Of a DNA stretch of 64,000 nucleotides, positions 25,631-36,694 are shown piece after piece. Below the pieces are notes generated by a model. The model saw only the letters and a list, made by a program, of their open reading frames with translations. It made no database searches and was not told where the DNA came from. The position numbers were made by a program, and so were the translations under genes. Each line of letters opens with the position of its first letter. Positions within the stretch are counted from its first letter, which is position 1. Origin of the DNA: Anniella stebbinsi (taxonomy: Eukaryota > Chordata > Lepidosauria > Squamata > Anniellidae); contig JARDYH010000002.1 of the NCBI GenBank assembly GCA_029215795.1, positions 278,574,310 through 278,638,309 of the forward strand, read 5' to 3'.

Positions 25631-27223
25631 TTCTCCTCAAGGCAAGGCAGTGAGGGGCATTCTGGCAGCCATTCCACTCGTTGGCCAGCCCCTGCCCTGG
25701 TGGAGGGCAACCAATCAGGGATCATCATATGCCAGGAATGCCCCTGGAGCAGCTACGGAGCGGTTCTTGAGCAAGGACAGACCAGCGGAAGAGCCGGGCT
25801 GCCTTCACTCTGCTGGAAAATTCGGGGTAAGTCCCGGACTTTTCAGCCATGCATCTTCAATTCTTTGCCCCCAGGATGGCTTTGAATCTGTGGCTGCCTC
25901 ATCTAACTGATACTGTGCAGATTCAGAGCCACCCCAGGGCAAAGAAGACATCAAGACAGCCCCCCAGTTACTGCAGCTTCTAACCTGGAATATGGGGCAT
26001 TTACTCTGGATATTGCATTAACAGCATTAATTTTTATAATGTTTCATACAAAATAAGAACTGTTAGAAAGGGCAGGAACTCTTCTCTTTGTTGCTATCTT
26101 TTGGGTTTTGGGTTTATGTGTGGATAAACTGTTGCCCAATCTCAGCTACATTCAACTCTTGATTTTTTTCTTCCTGGGGGCATTTAAAAATAGCTTCTGA
26201 GCATGAACCAGGAAGTGACTTACCCAGACAATGGGTGTTTCTACCCTTTTTATAAATCTATGTGTCTTTGTTCTCCTATTCCAGCCATCCCATTCTATTT
26301 CCCTCCTCTCACCTGCTTGTCATTTCTCCCTTTCTGTCACTCAGCATTTTGTATCATTGCATTATTATGGGACCTGTTCGTATTAACAGCATCCACACAA
26401 AAATGAACATTGTTGTATTTAATTAGAAATCTGAGCATGCAGATTCCTTGGTGATCACATATTCATGGCATGTGTCATGTGAACGAGATTATAGAAATGT
26501 GGCTATTCTCTGCTGAATACCAACTCTAAATGTGTGACTCAGTTCTCCACATCAAAAAGTTCAGGTCTTATGATGGATTTTTGGGAAAGCTAGGTGCCTG
26601 AGTCACAAGAGCAATGAGATAATCCGGTTTATTATAGCAAAACGCTTCTGGGAAAAAAAGAAGTTTTAAGTGCTTATGACTAAATGAGTGTAAGCCAATT
26701 TATTCCAGACAGAAAGTAAGGAAAAGAAATGATCAGGTCCTGGAAAGTTTGGCACATGGTGTATCTCAATAGTATCAAACTGACAGTTCAGGAGCAAAAA
26801 CGTATTTCCAAGAAAAATAGCAATATTCTTTATTTAATTTTTGAGTCATGTGGTATAAATCTCCCAAGGACATTGTAGAGATAATTCCTTTACTAATTTA
26901 TTTCACTGTTAACCTTGACCTAGTCTACAATTACAGAATGAGAATAATTATCCTTTCTGGCACAATAAATATGGGAGGTGAACTGCTAACCATACATAGC
27001 ATTGGAGTGTTCCTGCTCATTTACTGTATTGCTTGATACAACTGCTCTTTCTTACTGTTTGGGGCATGATGACATTGTGAGATTAGTTATATACTTATTG
27101 GGCTGTTAAGTATCAGTGGCTTGAATCCTAAAATAAGCTGACAATGTGAATCCTGGATGTGTCTATTCAGAAGTAAGCCCCACTGGGTTCAAAGGGGCTT
27201 ACTCCCAGGTAAGCAGGCACTCC

Positions 27224-27640
27224 CAGGTAAGCAGGCATCTGAGGCCCTCCAGATACATCGGACTACAACTCCCAGAGTGTAGGACAACACTAGGCTGACC
27301 ATTTGAAAAGGAGGACAGGGCTCATATAACTTTAACAGTTGTAGAGAAACGGGAATTTCAACCAGTGTCATTTGTATGCAATTAGTTCCTGGTGAAATTC
27401 CCTCTTCATCACAACAGTTAAAGTTGCAGAGCCCTGCCTTCTTTTGTATATGGTCACTCTAGTATAGTGCCTGCACCTTTAACAGTTGTGATGAAGAGGG
27501 AATTTCACCAGGAACTAATTGCATACAAATGACACCTGCTGAAATTCCCTTTCCTCTACAACTGTTAAAGGAAAGTTTCAGATGGTCAGCCTAGACAACA
27601 CACCTGGAGGTACCAGGTTGGGGAAGGCTGAGGTATAGGA
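27224..27640. mobile_element. Foldback element interrupted by a hAT MITE
   Basis: Left half GGCCCTCCAGATACATCGGA, CTACAACTCCCAGAGTG; right half CACCTGGAGGTACCAGGTTG, GGGAAGGCTG. Same family as 29805-29925, 50925-51050, 52160-52290 and 58240-58365. Confidence 0.65.
27291..27593. mobile_element. hAT-type double-palindrome MITE, copy 2 (303 bp)
   Basis: TAGGCTGACCATTTGAAAAG at the left, GGTCAGCCTA at the right, and a perfect 8-bp target duplication GACAACAC at 27283-27290 and 27594-27601. The central TIR-like segment is in the same orientation as in copy 3. Confidence 0.93.
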
Positions 27641-27699
27641 CTGCAGTCACAGGGAACTTCCTGGAAGGAAAGTTTCCCAACTGCCTTCTCTCACCTGTG

Positions 27700-27990
27700 G
27701 TTCCATTGTCATACTGCTCTAATGGTCAGGAAGTTTTTCCTGATGTTCAGCCGGAATCTGGCTTCCTGTAACTTCAGCCCTTTATTCTGTGTCTTGCACT
27801 CAGGGATGATTGAGAAAAGATCCTGGCCTTCCTCTGTGTGACAATCTTTCATGTACTTGAAGAGTGCTATCATGTCTCCTCTCTGTCTTCTCTTCTCAAG
27901 GCTAAACATGCCCAGTTCTTTCAATCTCTCCTCATAGGGCTTTGTTTCCAGATCCCTGATCATCCTCCAATAAGGGTGCTCAACACAGGT
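27700..27990 (-). mobile_element. CR1-like LINE ORF2 C-terminal fragment
   Basis: 84 open codons including YEERLKELGMFSLEKRRQRG, DMIALFKYMK and RFRLNIRKNFLT, the characteristic C-terminus of CR1 ORF2. The absence of stops suggests a fairly young copy, though truncated at both ends. Confidence 0.8.
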
Positions 27991-28009
27991 ATTAATTTAA
28001 AATAAGAAT

Positions 28010-28165
28010 AGAAGAGCTAAAGTCTATCTAGTCCAGAAAATGCCCAACAGTGCCTGGCCCACTGCTTCTAGGGGCATGAAGGCAAGAGACATCCACCTGT
28101 GAACAGGGAGGTCCTATTAGCTTATCATGGCTAATAGATAATGATCCAGGTGTCAGCCCCAGAAA
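28010..28165 (+). mobile_element. CR1-like LINE fragment
   Basis: AGTCTATCTAGTCCAGAAAA and TCATGGCTAATAGATAATG match the CR1 internal segment seen at 3815-4020. Confidence 0.45.
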
Positions 28166-28484
28166 CTGATTTTACTGACAATGCTCACTCCTAAATTAAT
28201 ACATTTGTACTTTTAATTCAGCTACCACATCAGAAAGTATTTGTTTGGTGGCTTTTTTTCTAGATATGACTCTAAAAGAACCTTTGAGCATCTAATGTAT
28301 AAAGTGCCAGTGGATGTCCTGGCACCCGCCAGGATCCCAAGTACACCCTCCAGACACCACTGTCATTTCCCCCCCCACACACACACACTACTTCCCCTGC
28401 CGCTTCTGCCAACCAGTCAACTTTGTGCTTCCTCATTGTTGAGGTGAGCATAGCAGTAGGCAGAGGCAGCAGGGGCAGGGAGAA

Positions 28485-28540
28485 AGAAGAAGAAGAAGAA
28501 GAAGAAGAAGAAGAAGAAGAAGAAGAAGAAGAAGAAGAGA
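28485..28540. repeat. (GAA)n microsatellite
   Basis: About 18 uninterrupted AAG/GAA trinucleotides in a purine-rich tract that continues to 28660. Confidence 0.95.
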
Positions 28541-29097
28541 GAAGGGAAACCTCAAAATCAGGTGGAGAGGAGAAGGAGGAAGGGGGCCGATAGGAGAGAA
28601 TCCAGGGAGGACAGAGAGGGGCAAGAAAGGAGAATATGAAGGGCAAGGAGAAAACCCCTGAACAAAAATGACAACTGTGCCCGTGAGCCTGGGGGGAAAT
28701 GACAAATGTGCATACAGGGCCGAGAAGATCACCTAAGCTTGATCTAGTGCATTATTTGTGTATGTTGTACACACGAATGTTGTAAAAGTGGGATAGAAAA
28801 CAAAAGTGGGCTATTCCCCACCCCAAAATTAATGTATATTCTACCCAATGTAAACACTGGAGTCATTTTATAGATGTGAGGAAACTGGCATGCATTACCT
28901 AAGAAAATGGCCACTATGTTTAGATCCCTCTGTCTTACCTAAAGTCCACCTTGGACATGTAAAAACCTTTTTCGTTATTTTTTCCCCTGCTTTACTTTTG
29001 TTTTTGGACACCCATGCTTGTGAGTTCAAAAGATCAGAACATTTTAAAAAAAGAAGAAGAAAAGATGACCTCATGAATGGTATTAGGTTTTGTGCTT

Positions 29098-29431
29098 CAG
29101 GGTGCCTCTACAAGAGCGATTTAAAGCTCTTTCAAGGCGCATGACAGATTTTACCTCTATAAGAGCAGAGCGCAAATTGGGGGTTGAGGCGCTTTTTATC
29201 TCCACTTATGCGCATTATCGAATGTGCGTTAAATAGCGACTTAAAATTGCGCTTTATGGCCATGTAAACATTCGATTCTCCACATGTAAACAACTTTGAA
29301 GCACGTTTCATACAGCCCATAATGCGTTTCACCACCTCTCGTGAATAGGTATTAGGAGTAAATGCGCTTATCCGTAAATGCGCATAATCGGGCAACCGGG
29401 AGTCAAAGCGAAATCTTGTAGAGGGGGCCTG
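29098..29431. mobile_element. GC-rich foldback element, copy 3 (334 bp)
   Basis: Most complete copy: CAGGGTGCCTCTACAAGAG at the left, and a right end whose complement is CAGGCCCCCTCTACAAGA. Internal TTATGCGCATTATCGAATG and ATGCGCATAATCGGG. Flanking octamers do not match, so target-duplication length is unknown. Confidence 0.8.
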
Positions 29432-29459
29432 TAATGGACTATGTCACATGTGCTGATTC

Positions 29460-29535
29460 TGAGAAGGTCCGTAGCTTAGTGGTAGAGCACATGCTGTACA
29501 TGCAGAAAGTCCCAAGTTCAATCTTAACTTATCAT
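29460..29535 (+). mobile_element. tRNA-derived SINE head
   Basis: TAGCTTAGTGGTAGAGC is an A-box-like sequence and AGTTCAATCT a worn B-box. The SINE body seen at 55845-56046 is missing. Confidence 0.6.
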
Positions 29536-29804
29536 TATCTTTTGCAGGAGAAAAATAACGGAGGGGGGGGGGGAGCTAAGAACCATTGCCATCTGCTGCC
29601 TGCAAACAGAAACTACAAATTTTAACAATGGAATGAAGAACATTCTGTTACAAAGAGCTTTTGTGTCTGTTCTCTTTCCTTTTTCACTTTTTATGCGTTA
29701 CATAGATCTCTTTCTAAGATTTATTTCAAAAGCTTTCCTTTTATCTTCCCCTATAATGTTTAATGCAGCTTTATAAATGTATTTTTTTTATCTTTTAGGT
29801 CAGC

Positions 29805-29925
29805 CTCCTCTAACCTTGTCCCATCCAGATGTATTGGACTGCAGCTCCCATTGTTCCCAGTCAGTACGGTCAATGGGAGTTGTAGTCAAACACATCTGGA
29901 GAGCACAAGATTGCAGGAAGCTGCT
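29805..29925. mobile_element. Foldback element (GACTACAACTCCCA family)
   Basis: CCAGATGTATTGGACTGCAG and TGTAGTCAAACACATCTGG pair across a centre of CCCATTGTTCCCAG. Confidence 0.7.
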
Positions 29926-30699
29926 TTAGGTATCTTAGAAAAATGCACTAGAGAAACTATATTCAAGGTATCCTGCTGCTGTCTATCCTTAGGACTTTAT
30001 TGGAAATAGTAGTTTCTTATTTCAGTCTTTGCTAATGGCTTTCCTTCTCTTTTGTTAAGTGCTTTGCCTCCTTCCTTCTGCCATCTCTATTTTGCATCTG
30101 GCATGTGCTGACTAGATGTACCGTGGCACTTGAAACGAGTTGCTTGCTTTTGTTGTTGATGCTGTCAAAGGTGGCTTCTACACAGTGCGCATTGTGTGTG
30201 ATTACATCAAGGACAGTGTAATCTAACATGGCCTTTGCTACTTCTCTCCAGTCTGCTCCCTGAATGTCTTGTTACAACTTTCCTTGGCTTTGTTAGTCAC
30301 TTTGTGCCTTGTAATTCTATCTGTCAGAATTAGAGCAAGGGAAAACTGTAGGGGGTCAGTGGTCCTTGGATTAAATCAAGGATAGCTGTCCAGTTTTCCT
30401 TTATTTATTTATTTTTCCATGCCTGTGCTGCTGTTAGACTGATTTAAGAAACCTTTCATCAGTGTTAGGATTTTATAACAGGCACATGAATAAAAGAAAG
30501 AAAGGGAATCCACCCATGTACTGGTCAGACACCCTTCCTAAGGAGTGCTTAAAATGCCTCTCCTAAATCTTTATGGGTTTTTCCCTCTCCTCAGAACTGC
30601 CACCACCTATGGCGAAACTGCTCCTTTATTGGGCAAACCCACCTATAGGGTTTCTATAGCAAATGTTTATTTTTCTGGGCTTAACCATCTCCCACTATA

Positions 30700-30903
30700 A
30701 CTCAAGAGTTCCACAAGCTGCGCCTTAAAGACTGTTCTCTTCCGGCAGGCATATCCAGTGTAATTTTTAGAATGTTTTTAGGATGTTTTAGGATGTTTTA
30801 ATGCAGTTTTAATAATATTTGTCATGTTTTAATTAGTTTTATGTATTTTATCATGTTGTTGTTCCCCGCCTCGATCCAGATGGAGAGGCGGGTAAGAAAT
30901 AAA

Positions 30904-30941
<38 letters not shown>

Positions 30942-30945
30942 TCCA
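30700..30945 (+). mobile_element. LINE 3' tail fragment
   Basis: Repeated AGGATGTTTTA, then CCCCGCCTCGATCCAGATGG, AGGCGGGTAAGAAATAAATC and (ATT)n at 30908-30941. Confidence 0.55.
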
Positions 30946-31726
30946 TTAACACCAATTCTGCTAGAATACTTTAAAATCTCCTAGAAGCTGCTATAAGGGG
31001 CTTAGGTGAGAGATGGGCACCAACACTGGAGAAAAGATGAACTATTAAACATGTTTATTAAAAGGATATTTTGTACATAAGTGTTTAGTAATATTTACTT
31101 TGGAATTTTCAAAAGAATGCTTAGTGACAATTCTTTAGAACTTGAGAGACACTGTTGCTCCTACAAGACTTCTTTTACCTCAGGCCAAATTTCTTCAACC
31201 TCCGCCCCAGCCAAAAGGACTCCTAACTAGGGATGTATGGATTTTGTAAAATCCATTCTATCTGCATTTCACATATTGTCAGGTGCTTGCGGGTGGAGGG
31301 AGTAAATGAAGAGTCGAGACAAATGCAGTGGGTTTATACAAGGGCCACATTTTATTGAAAAGATCTGCAAAGGGGGATTCCTAAGGGGCATCCATTTTAG
31401 GCCTATCCACAGGCCCTTCCTTCCCCGGTCCGGGCGAACCATTCTAGCCCATGAGTAGGCATAGTCACTTCGCCTCCCCACGTGCTGCCCCTTTTGGGGA
31501 GGGAGACCTTCCTGTGTCGCCTCCCCCCAGGCCACATGGCTCTGGGTAGGTGAGAAGGGATGGTCTCAAAGGTAACCCTTATCTCCCAAGCCAGGCCACA
31601 GGGCTCAAAGCTGGGAGCCTCAGGAATTACCAGTCACCCGAACAGTGCCTGTGAATGCTCACCAAAAACCTTACCTCTCTGGATGCCCCCCTTCTAATCC
31701 ACCACTGGGAGTGTCAAGCCACTTGC

Positions 31727-32344
31727 TTAGTCGCTCATGCCCCACCTAGAAGCTAAAGCTTCAAAAAGACCCCTCTGCAGATCTTGCAAGAATAAATAAT
31801 TCCCCTGGTCCGACAAGTGGATCCCGTCCTGCCTATAAAGCTCCCTCCAATAAAGCATAATATCCGGATGCTGGATACTAAAATCACCGTGTTTAACCAA
31901 ATCTCTGAATATAGCTGTATTCACTTTTTTGCGGGCTTTCTCCAAAGCCTTGTTGTCTCTACCCATTCGCCAATCGAACCTGGGTAGGATGCAGGACCAA
32001 ACAATTAAAACTCCGGGCCATCGTTGCCTGATAGACTGAAAATCAGCAACCGCTTGTATAATCAGGGCCTTGCCTTTCAAAAGGCCAAGATCATTTCCAC
32101 CCAAGTGAATAAGCAGCACTTGGGGTGCAACACATGCCACCTGTTGTTGAAGCAATGTGGGCAGGAGGCGTTCCCACCACATACCTCGCCTACCCAACCA
32201 CATCACGTTGGCATGGCGACTCATCCCAAGCTGGGATCCAAAGCTCGAATTGGTGGCCCTTCTGCCTGCCCAGAAGATGTAGCTGTGGCCGCAAATGATC
32301 ACTCGAACTGGGGCATGGCCTCTCCATCGATCTACAATAAACAC
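31727..32344 (-). CDS. SGNH (GDSL-like) hydrolase ORF of the Ngaro element
   Basis: About 205 open codons with all SGNH blocks: ICGHSYIFWAG (nucleophile Ser), HLGGNDLG (block III Gly/Asn), and YRQDGIHLSDQGNYLF (catalytic Asp and His). SGNH hydrolases are a known extra ORF of vertebrate and sea-urchin Ngaro elements; their job in the transposon is not understood. The frame opens with a GTG rather than ATG and is offset from the recombinase by one frame, so how it was expressed is unclear. It is the only open reading frame of the element with no visible defect. Confidence 0.85.
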   Translation of the reverse strand: MFIVDRWRGHAPVRVIICGHSYIFWAGRRATNSSFGSQLGMSRHANVMWLGRRGMWWERLLPTLLQQQVACVAPQVLLIHLGGNDLGLLKGKALIIQAVADFQSIRQRWPGVLIVWSCILPRFDWRMGRDNKALEKARKKVNTAIFRDLVKHGDFSIQHPDIMLYWRELYRQDGIHLSDQGNYLFLQDLQRGLFEALASRWGMSD

Positions 32345-32379
32345 AGATGATTTTAAAATCCCACCCCGGCATCCATCTC

Positions 32380-33273
32380 TTACTGAGATATATCGCGAAT
32401 GTATGTCTTATACGCTGTGGACCGCCATCTGCCGACTGCCTGAATTTGGGAGGAAGAAAAGCCCGCTCTTGCAGCCGTGGATGCCGCCCCAATGCTAAAA
32501 GAGTGAAATGCAAATGTTGTCTCCAGCAATCCCAAGGCCTGTAAGGCCCGTTTTGCCATGGCCCAAAATTGAAACTTGGTCAGCGGGGCTTGATCCTGGT
32601 GGCAAAATAATATCCCTGACTCGCTGCCACGCAAGGAGATAAATTCCCTCAAAGCCTGTACAGGGCACAAATCCACCAATGTGGCTGGGTATAACTGAAT
32701 AACAGCCCCTTTGCCCTCTTGGTCAGTTTTTGACCGCCTAAGTGTAATTACGACCCCCAGATTGTTGAACGAATCCTGGAACTGAATCATCCTCTCGGAG
32801 CGGTCGCGCTTGGAAAATGCCAGCAGCTCTGAAAATCTAAATGCTCCAAAAAAGGCAGTCAACGCTGCTGCCTGAAAGAGAACTGTCTCATAATGAGAAA
32901 AACACAGCAGCCTCCATTGCGCCCTTAACTGTAACAGAATATTGGGAGAAATCGGGCGCCGGGAATCCGGTGTGCGCGGTGAGACCCTATGCCAACCCCT
33001 TAGCGCGCAACGCACCCTGAAATCGGAGGTGGTATCAACTACCCCCTTTACTTTAGACAAGAAAGCCAGGGCAGCCAACTTACTCATTAAAGTTCTTGCC
33101 GCAGGGCCCTTCTGACATAAGGCAACACAAAACTGTAAAATATGCTCCATGGGAATGGGCCATTCCCGTGGCAGCTGCAACTCCTCCCTAAAGACTAAAA
33201 ATTCTCTACCTGCTCTCAAATATGCTGCCTTTGTGCTGGGTGCTAGCGACTACCAGATAGCGCCTTCGACTTC
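32380..33273 (-). pseudogene. Ngaro tyrosine recombinase, catalytic residue altered
   Basis: In the same frame as the RT-RNase H region, after a TGA (33276-33274) and a TAG (33252-33250). It opens SLAPSTKAAYLRAGREFL, a core-binding domain. Catalytic landmarks: the first Arg in FGAFRFSELL, Lys in RRSKTDQ, and the nucleophile Tyr in GRWRSTAYKTYIR. The expected HSFRIG box reads HSFSIGAAS, so the second catalytic Arg is Ser. Unless the family tolerates this, the enzyme was dead or became so after insertion. Confidence 0.88.
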
Positions 33274-34850
33274 TCATCGCCAATCTCCCAAAGGATGTCC
33301 GGGAAGTTCTCTGGGAGCCCAAGGGGCTAGATCCCAAAATCTCTGGACCTGCTGATGCAATAAAGCATCAGCAATCGAATTATCCAATCCTGGGACATGT
33401 CGAGCGCGAAACAATATATTGTGGCACAGACAATGCAACGTAAATTTTTTGAGTATGGCCATAACTCTGGGGTTCCTAGAAGTTAACATGTTTATGACTT
33501 GAACTGTGGCTTGATTGTCACACCAAAATAAGACCGTGGAGTTTGCAAACTCCACGGTCCAAATGTGCACTGCGACGTAAATTGGAAAAAATTCCAAAAA
33601 CGTCAGGTCTCTACATATGGCTGAAGAGCTCCAACACTCTGGCCACTGCTGTGCGTACCACCTATAGCCCCAAATTAAACCAAAACCCAAAGCCCCTAAA
33701 GCGTCTGAGTGGATTTGCATCTCTGCTTCTATAAGAAGGTCCTGTCTCCAAAATGAGACCCCATTAAATTCGTTCAAAAACATAAGCCAGGTATGCAAAT
33801 CATCCTGAATGGCCCCTGTCACTCGAGCTCGGTGATAAGGGCGGGATAACCCCTTCATGGCATCACACAGGCGCCGCAGGAAGGCTCTGCCTGGGGCTAT
33901 TGCACGGCATGCAAAATTAAGATGACCTACCAGCTCCTGCAGCTGTTTGAGGGTAACCTTCTTGGCCTGGCTAATAAGTGTAATTCTAACCCACAGGTCT
34001 GCCAACTTGTCCTGCGGCAGCCTGCTGCATTGCCTAATGGAATCGAGCTCGATTCCCCAAAATGTAATGACACTATTAGGTCCCTCAGTCTTCTCGTGCA
34101 CCAGTGGGACACCCAGTTCCTCTGCCAAAACCTGGAACTCATGCATTAAATGCGCACACTGATTACTCCCAGGTAATCCCGCGAACAGGAAGTCATCAAG
34201 ATAATGAACAATATTCGCGGAACCTGATCTGTTCCTCAGTGCCCACTCTAAGAAAGAACTGAACTTCTTGAACATGGCGCACGAGATTGATCATCCCATG
34301 GGCAGGACCCTATCGACATAATATTTCCCTTGAAAAAAGAATCCCAAAAGATTGAAATTGTCTGGGTTGATGGGAAGGATGCGAAAGGCTGACTTGATGT
34401 CGCACTTTCCCATCAGAGCCCCTGCACCATTATTTCGAACCATTGCAGCCGCGGAGTCAAAGGACGTATACCCCACAGAGCATAAGTGTTCCGGTATATG
34501 ATCATTGACTGATTCCCCTCTTGGAAAAGACAGGTTATGAATCAACCTAAATTTACCTGAACTTTTCTTTAGAACAATGCCAAGGGGCGATACCCGCACG
34601 TTTGCAATGGGTGGTTGCAAAAATGGACCCAGGACCCTGCCTAACAATATTTCTTTGTTAATTTTTTTCAAAACTAAGGTTTCCATGTTATTAACTGAAC
34701 TCTGTTTTTTTGCAAAAGAAGAAACCCTGGGTCCTGTGAAAGGAATGTGAAAACCATCAACAAAACCCAACTCCAAATATCGTCCACCTGCGGGTATAAT
34801 GCCAGCAAACGCTTAAGGGGAGCAACTTTAACTGGGTTGGGGCCCTTTGG
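33274..34850 (-). pseudogene. Ngaro reverse transcriptase-RNase H region
   Basis: The extreme N-terminus (KVAPLKRLLALYPQVDD) is in a different frame from the rest, so a frameshift lies near 34780. From there: GFHIPFTGPRVSSF, SPLGIVLKKSSGKFRLIHNL, the first catalytic Asp in KCDIKSAFRILPI, and the paired Asp of YLDDFLF. An in-frame TGA at 34293-34291 interrupts the frame between VLPMG and SISCAMFKKF. RNase H-like sequence follows (IHSDALGALGFGLIW, CDNQATVQVIN, PGLDNSIADALLHQQ) to a TGA at 33276-33274. Confidence 0.87.
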
Positions 34851-36694
34851 GAGGCTGTTGTTGGGACCCACTCGGTTTTCTACCTCCTTGCCCATCTTTA
34901 AATGTCCCTCGACCCCCCTTGTTTCTGTTACAGTTAACGGCCGGGTGCAAGCCCCCGCATATCGTACAGTCATGTCTGTATTTGCAGGGGGATCGAGAAC
35001 AGGAACCCTTGGTTCCATAATACCAGCAGGGCGGGCGGGGTTGAACCCCCTGCCCCGCATTCCCCCTGAATGAGAAGGCGGGTTGCTGCTTAACTATGAT
35101 ATGACCGCTGTCGGCCCATTCCCTGAACCCCGGCCTAGCCGGGGTCATGAATTGTAGCCACAAGTCATGACCCCGAACATCCCAAGGCAAAGTGTAGTCA
35201 AAAGCCGCCTTACGACGAAAAGATTCATCATAAGCCAACCAGGCTCCTCCCTCAAACTCTGTGTATGCCCGGTATACCATATCAAGATATTTAACTTAGG
35301 CTGACCAGATAAAATCCAGGTCAGGGCTTATGTAACTTTAACAGTTGTAGAGAAAAGGGAATTTCAGCCAGGGTCATTTGTATGCAATTAGTTCCTGGTG
35401 AAATTCCCTCTTCATCACAACTGTTAAAGTTGCAGGTGCCCTGCCTTCTTTTGTATATGGTCACTCTAGTATAGTGCCTGCACCTTTAACTGTCGTGATG
35501 AAGAGGGAATTTCACCAGGAACTAATTGCATACAAATGACACTGGCTGAAATTCCCTTTTCTCTACAACTGTTAAAGTTATATGTGCCCTGACCTGCATT
35601 TTATCTGGTCAGCCTAATTTAACTAAGGTATACCCTTTGCCTGGGAAATGTTGCTGAATAATCCCCATATATATCAAGAATCCTGGCAGCCAATTAGACC
35701 AAGTCCTTGCCACTTTTCTCCTGCGTAATCTCTCCGCCTCTTTTCCCCCTCTTTTCTCTTTCTCATTAGTCTCAAGCTCTCGAAATAGCAAGGAGAATAT
35801 GTCAACATATTCTCCTTTCAATATCTTTTCCCGTGTTGCCGGGAGCAAATGATACCCCAAGGGCGAAGCCACGCTACCCTTAGGGATGGCGTGTCGTTCT
35901 GCCCCGGCAAAAGGGTCTATTCCTGTCGCTCCCGATCCTAGCCCGGTGTTACCATCAATTGAGACAGGGCCCGCCCAGACCGCAGCACATGCCAATGTGG
36001 CACTAACCGCTGCTGGTTGTACGGCAGGCTGTGCAGCCAATTGCGATTGCACAGTTTCTACCCGACTTCCAGGCAATTGAGGCCCAGTTGTAGCGGAAGC
36101 CAAAGAAGATGTGTCTGGCACAGGTGAGGCCAAGATCGATGACCGGTCTGCAACCACTGCCCTGTCAGGTGTTCCTGTTTGCATTTGCTGTAAATTAGCA
36201 CAGCACAGACCCCAACCCCAAGAATGCATGGGACTCATGTGATGACACGGAGGCAATAGACTAGCATGACCCCTGACCTCCCAGCCTGGTAAATTACCTT
36301 GTGGAGTCGCTGGAACAACCTCGACAGCTGCCCGTTCCCCTCCAGCCAAAGCCGCCACCTGTTCCCTGGAAACTGGCAAAGGAACGCTGGAACCACTTAC
36401 AGCAGCAACTGCAGCCAGAGGATGTCCGGACCCCTGGTCAGCTGCGGCTTCCATTGCATCTAAACGGGTCGAAAGGGATTGTAAAAGACTGTCCTGCGCC
36501 TGCCTATGTGTATGATGACGGCAGGCCTCGCCCACATCCTGAAGGCTGGAGGGGTTAAGTCCCCTGTCCTTTTCCAGTGCTTGCACCCTTGCCAACAATG
36601 CTTCCACCGCTGGGTCCAACTCCTCCTTGGGGCCTTCCCGCACACCAGGAATGCGTGTGCGCTTTGCGGGGGGCCTTCCCCTTCCCTTTAGCAC
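34828..36694 (-). pseudogene. Ngaro gag-like ORF1, split by a MITE
   Basis: The N-terminal part (36694-35609) starts MLKGRGRPPAKRTRIPG and includes PLGYHLLPATREKILKGEY, FSLLFRELE and a basic ERLRRRKVARTW stretch followed by NWLPGFLIYMG, typical of DIRS-group gag. The element at 35297-35616 then interrupts it. The remainder (from about 35295 to 34828) resumes with YRAYTEF, AYDESFRRKAAF, FMTPARPGF and two Cys-His clusters (CWYYGTKGSC...CKYRH and CTICGGLHPAVNC) that resemble RNA-binding zinc fingers. The two parts meet at the 8-bp duplication AGTTAAAT. Confidence 0.85.
35297..35616. mobile_element. hAT-type double-palindrome MITE, copy 3 (320 bp, in Ngaro gag)
   Basis: TAGGCTGACCAGATAAAATC left, GGTCAGCCTA right. 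Perfect 8-bp target duplication ATTTAACT at 35289-35296 and 35617-35624. Same terminal subtype as copy 1 (AGATAAAATCCAGGTCAGGG). Confidence 0.95.

Noticed and set aside
25568..25885. 105-codon open frame with an Ala/Val-rich start
   Set aside because: It translates the GGT/GCA repeat units; no conserved domain.
28272..28732. Minus-strand frames rich in Ser or Leu
   Set aside because: They are translations of the (GAA)n microsatellite.
29460..29535. Possible functional tRNA gene
   Set aside because: A- and B-box-like motifs are present, but the sequence does not form a full cloverleaf and matches the head of the local SINE.
32345..32380. A spliced intron joining recombinase and SGNH frames of the Ngaro element
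   Set aside because: GTAAGAG and TTTATTGTAG look like splice sites, but the interval is only about 45 bp and the join does not keep the SGNH frame.
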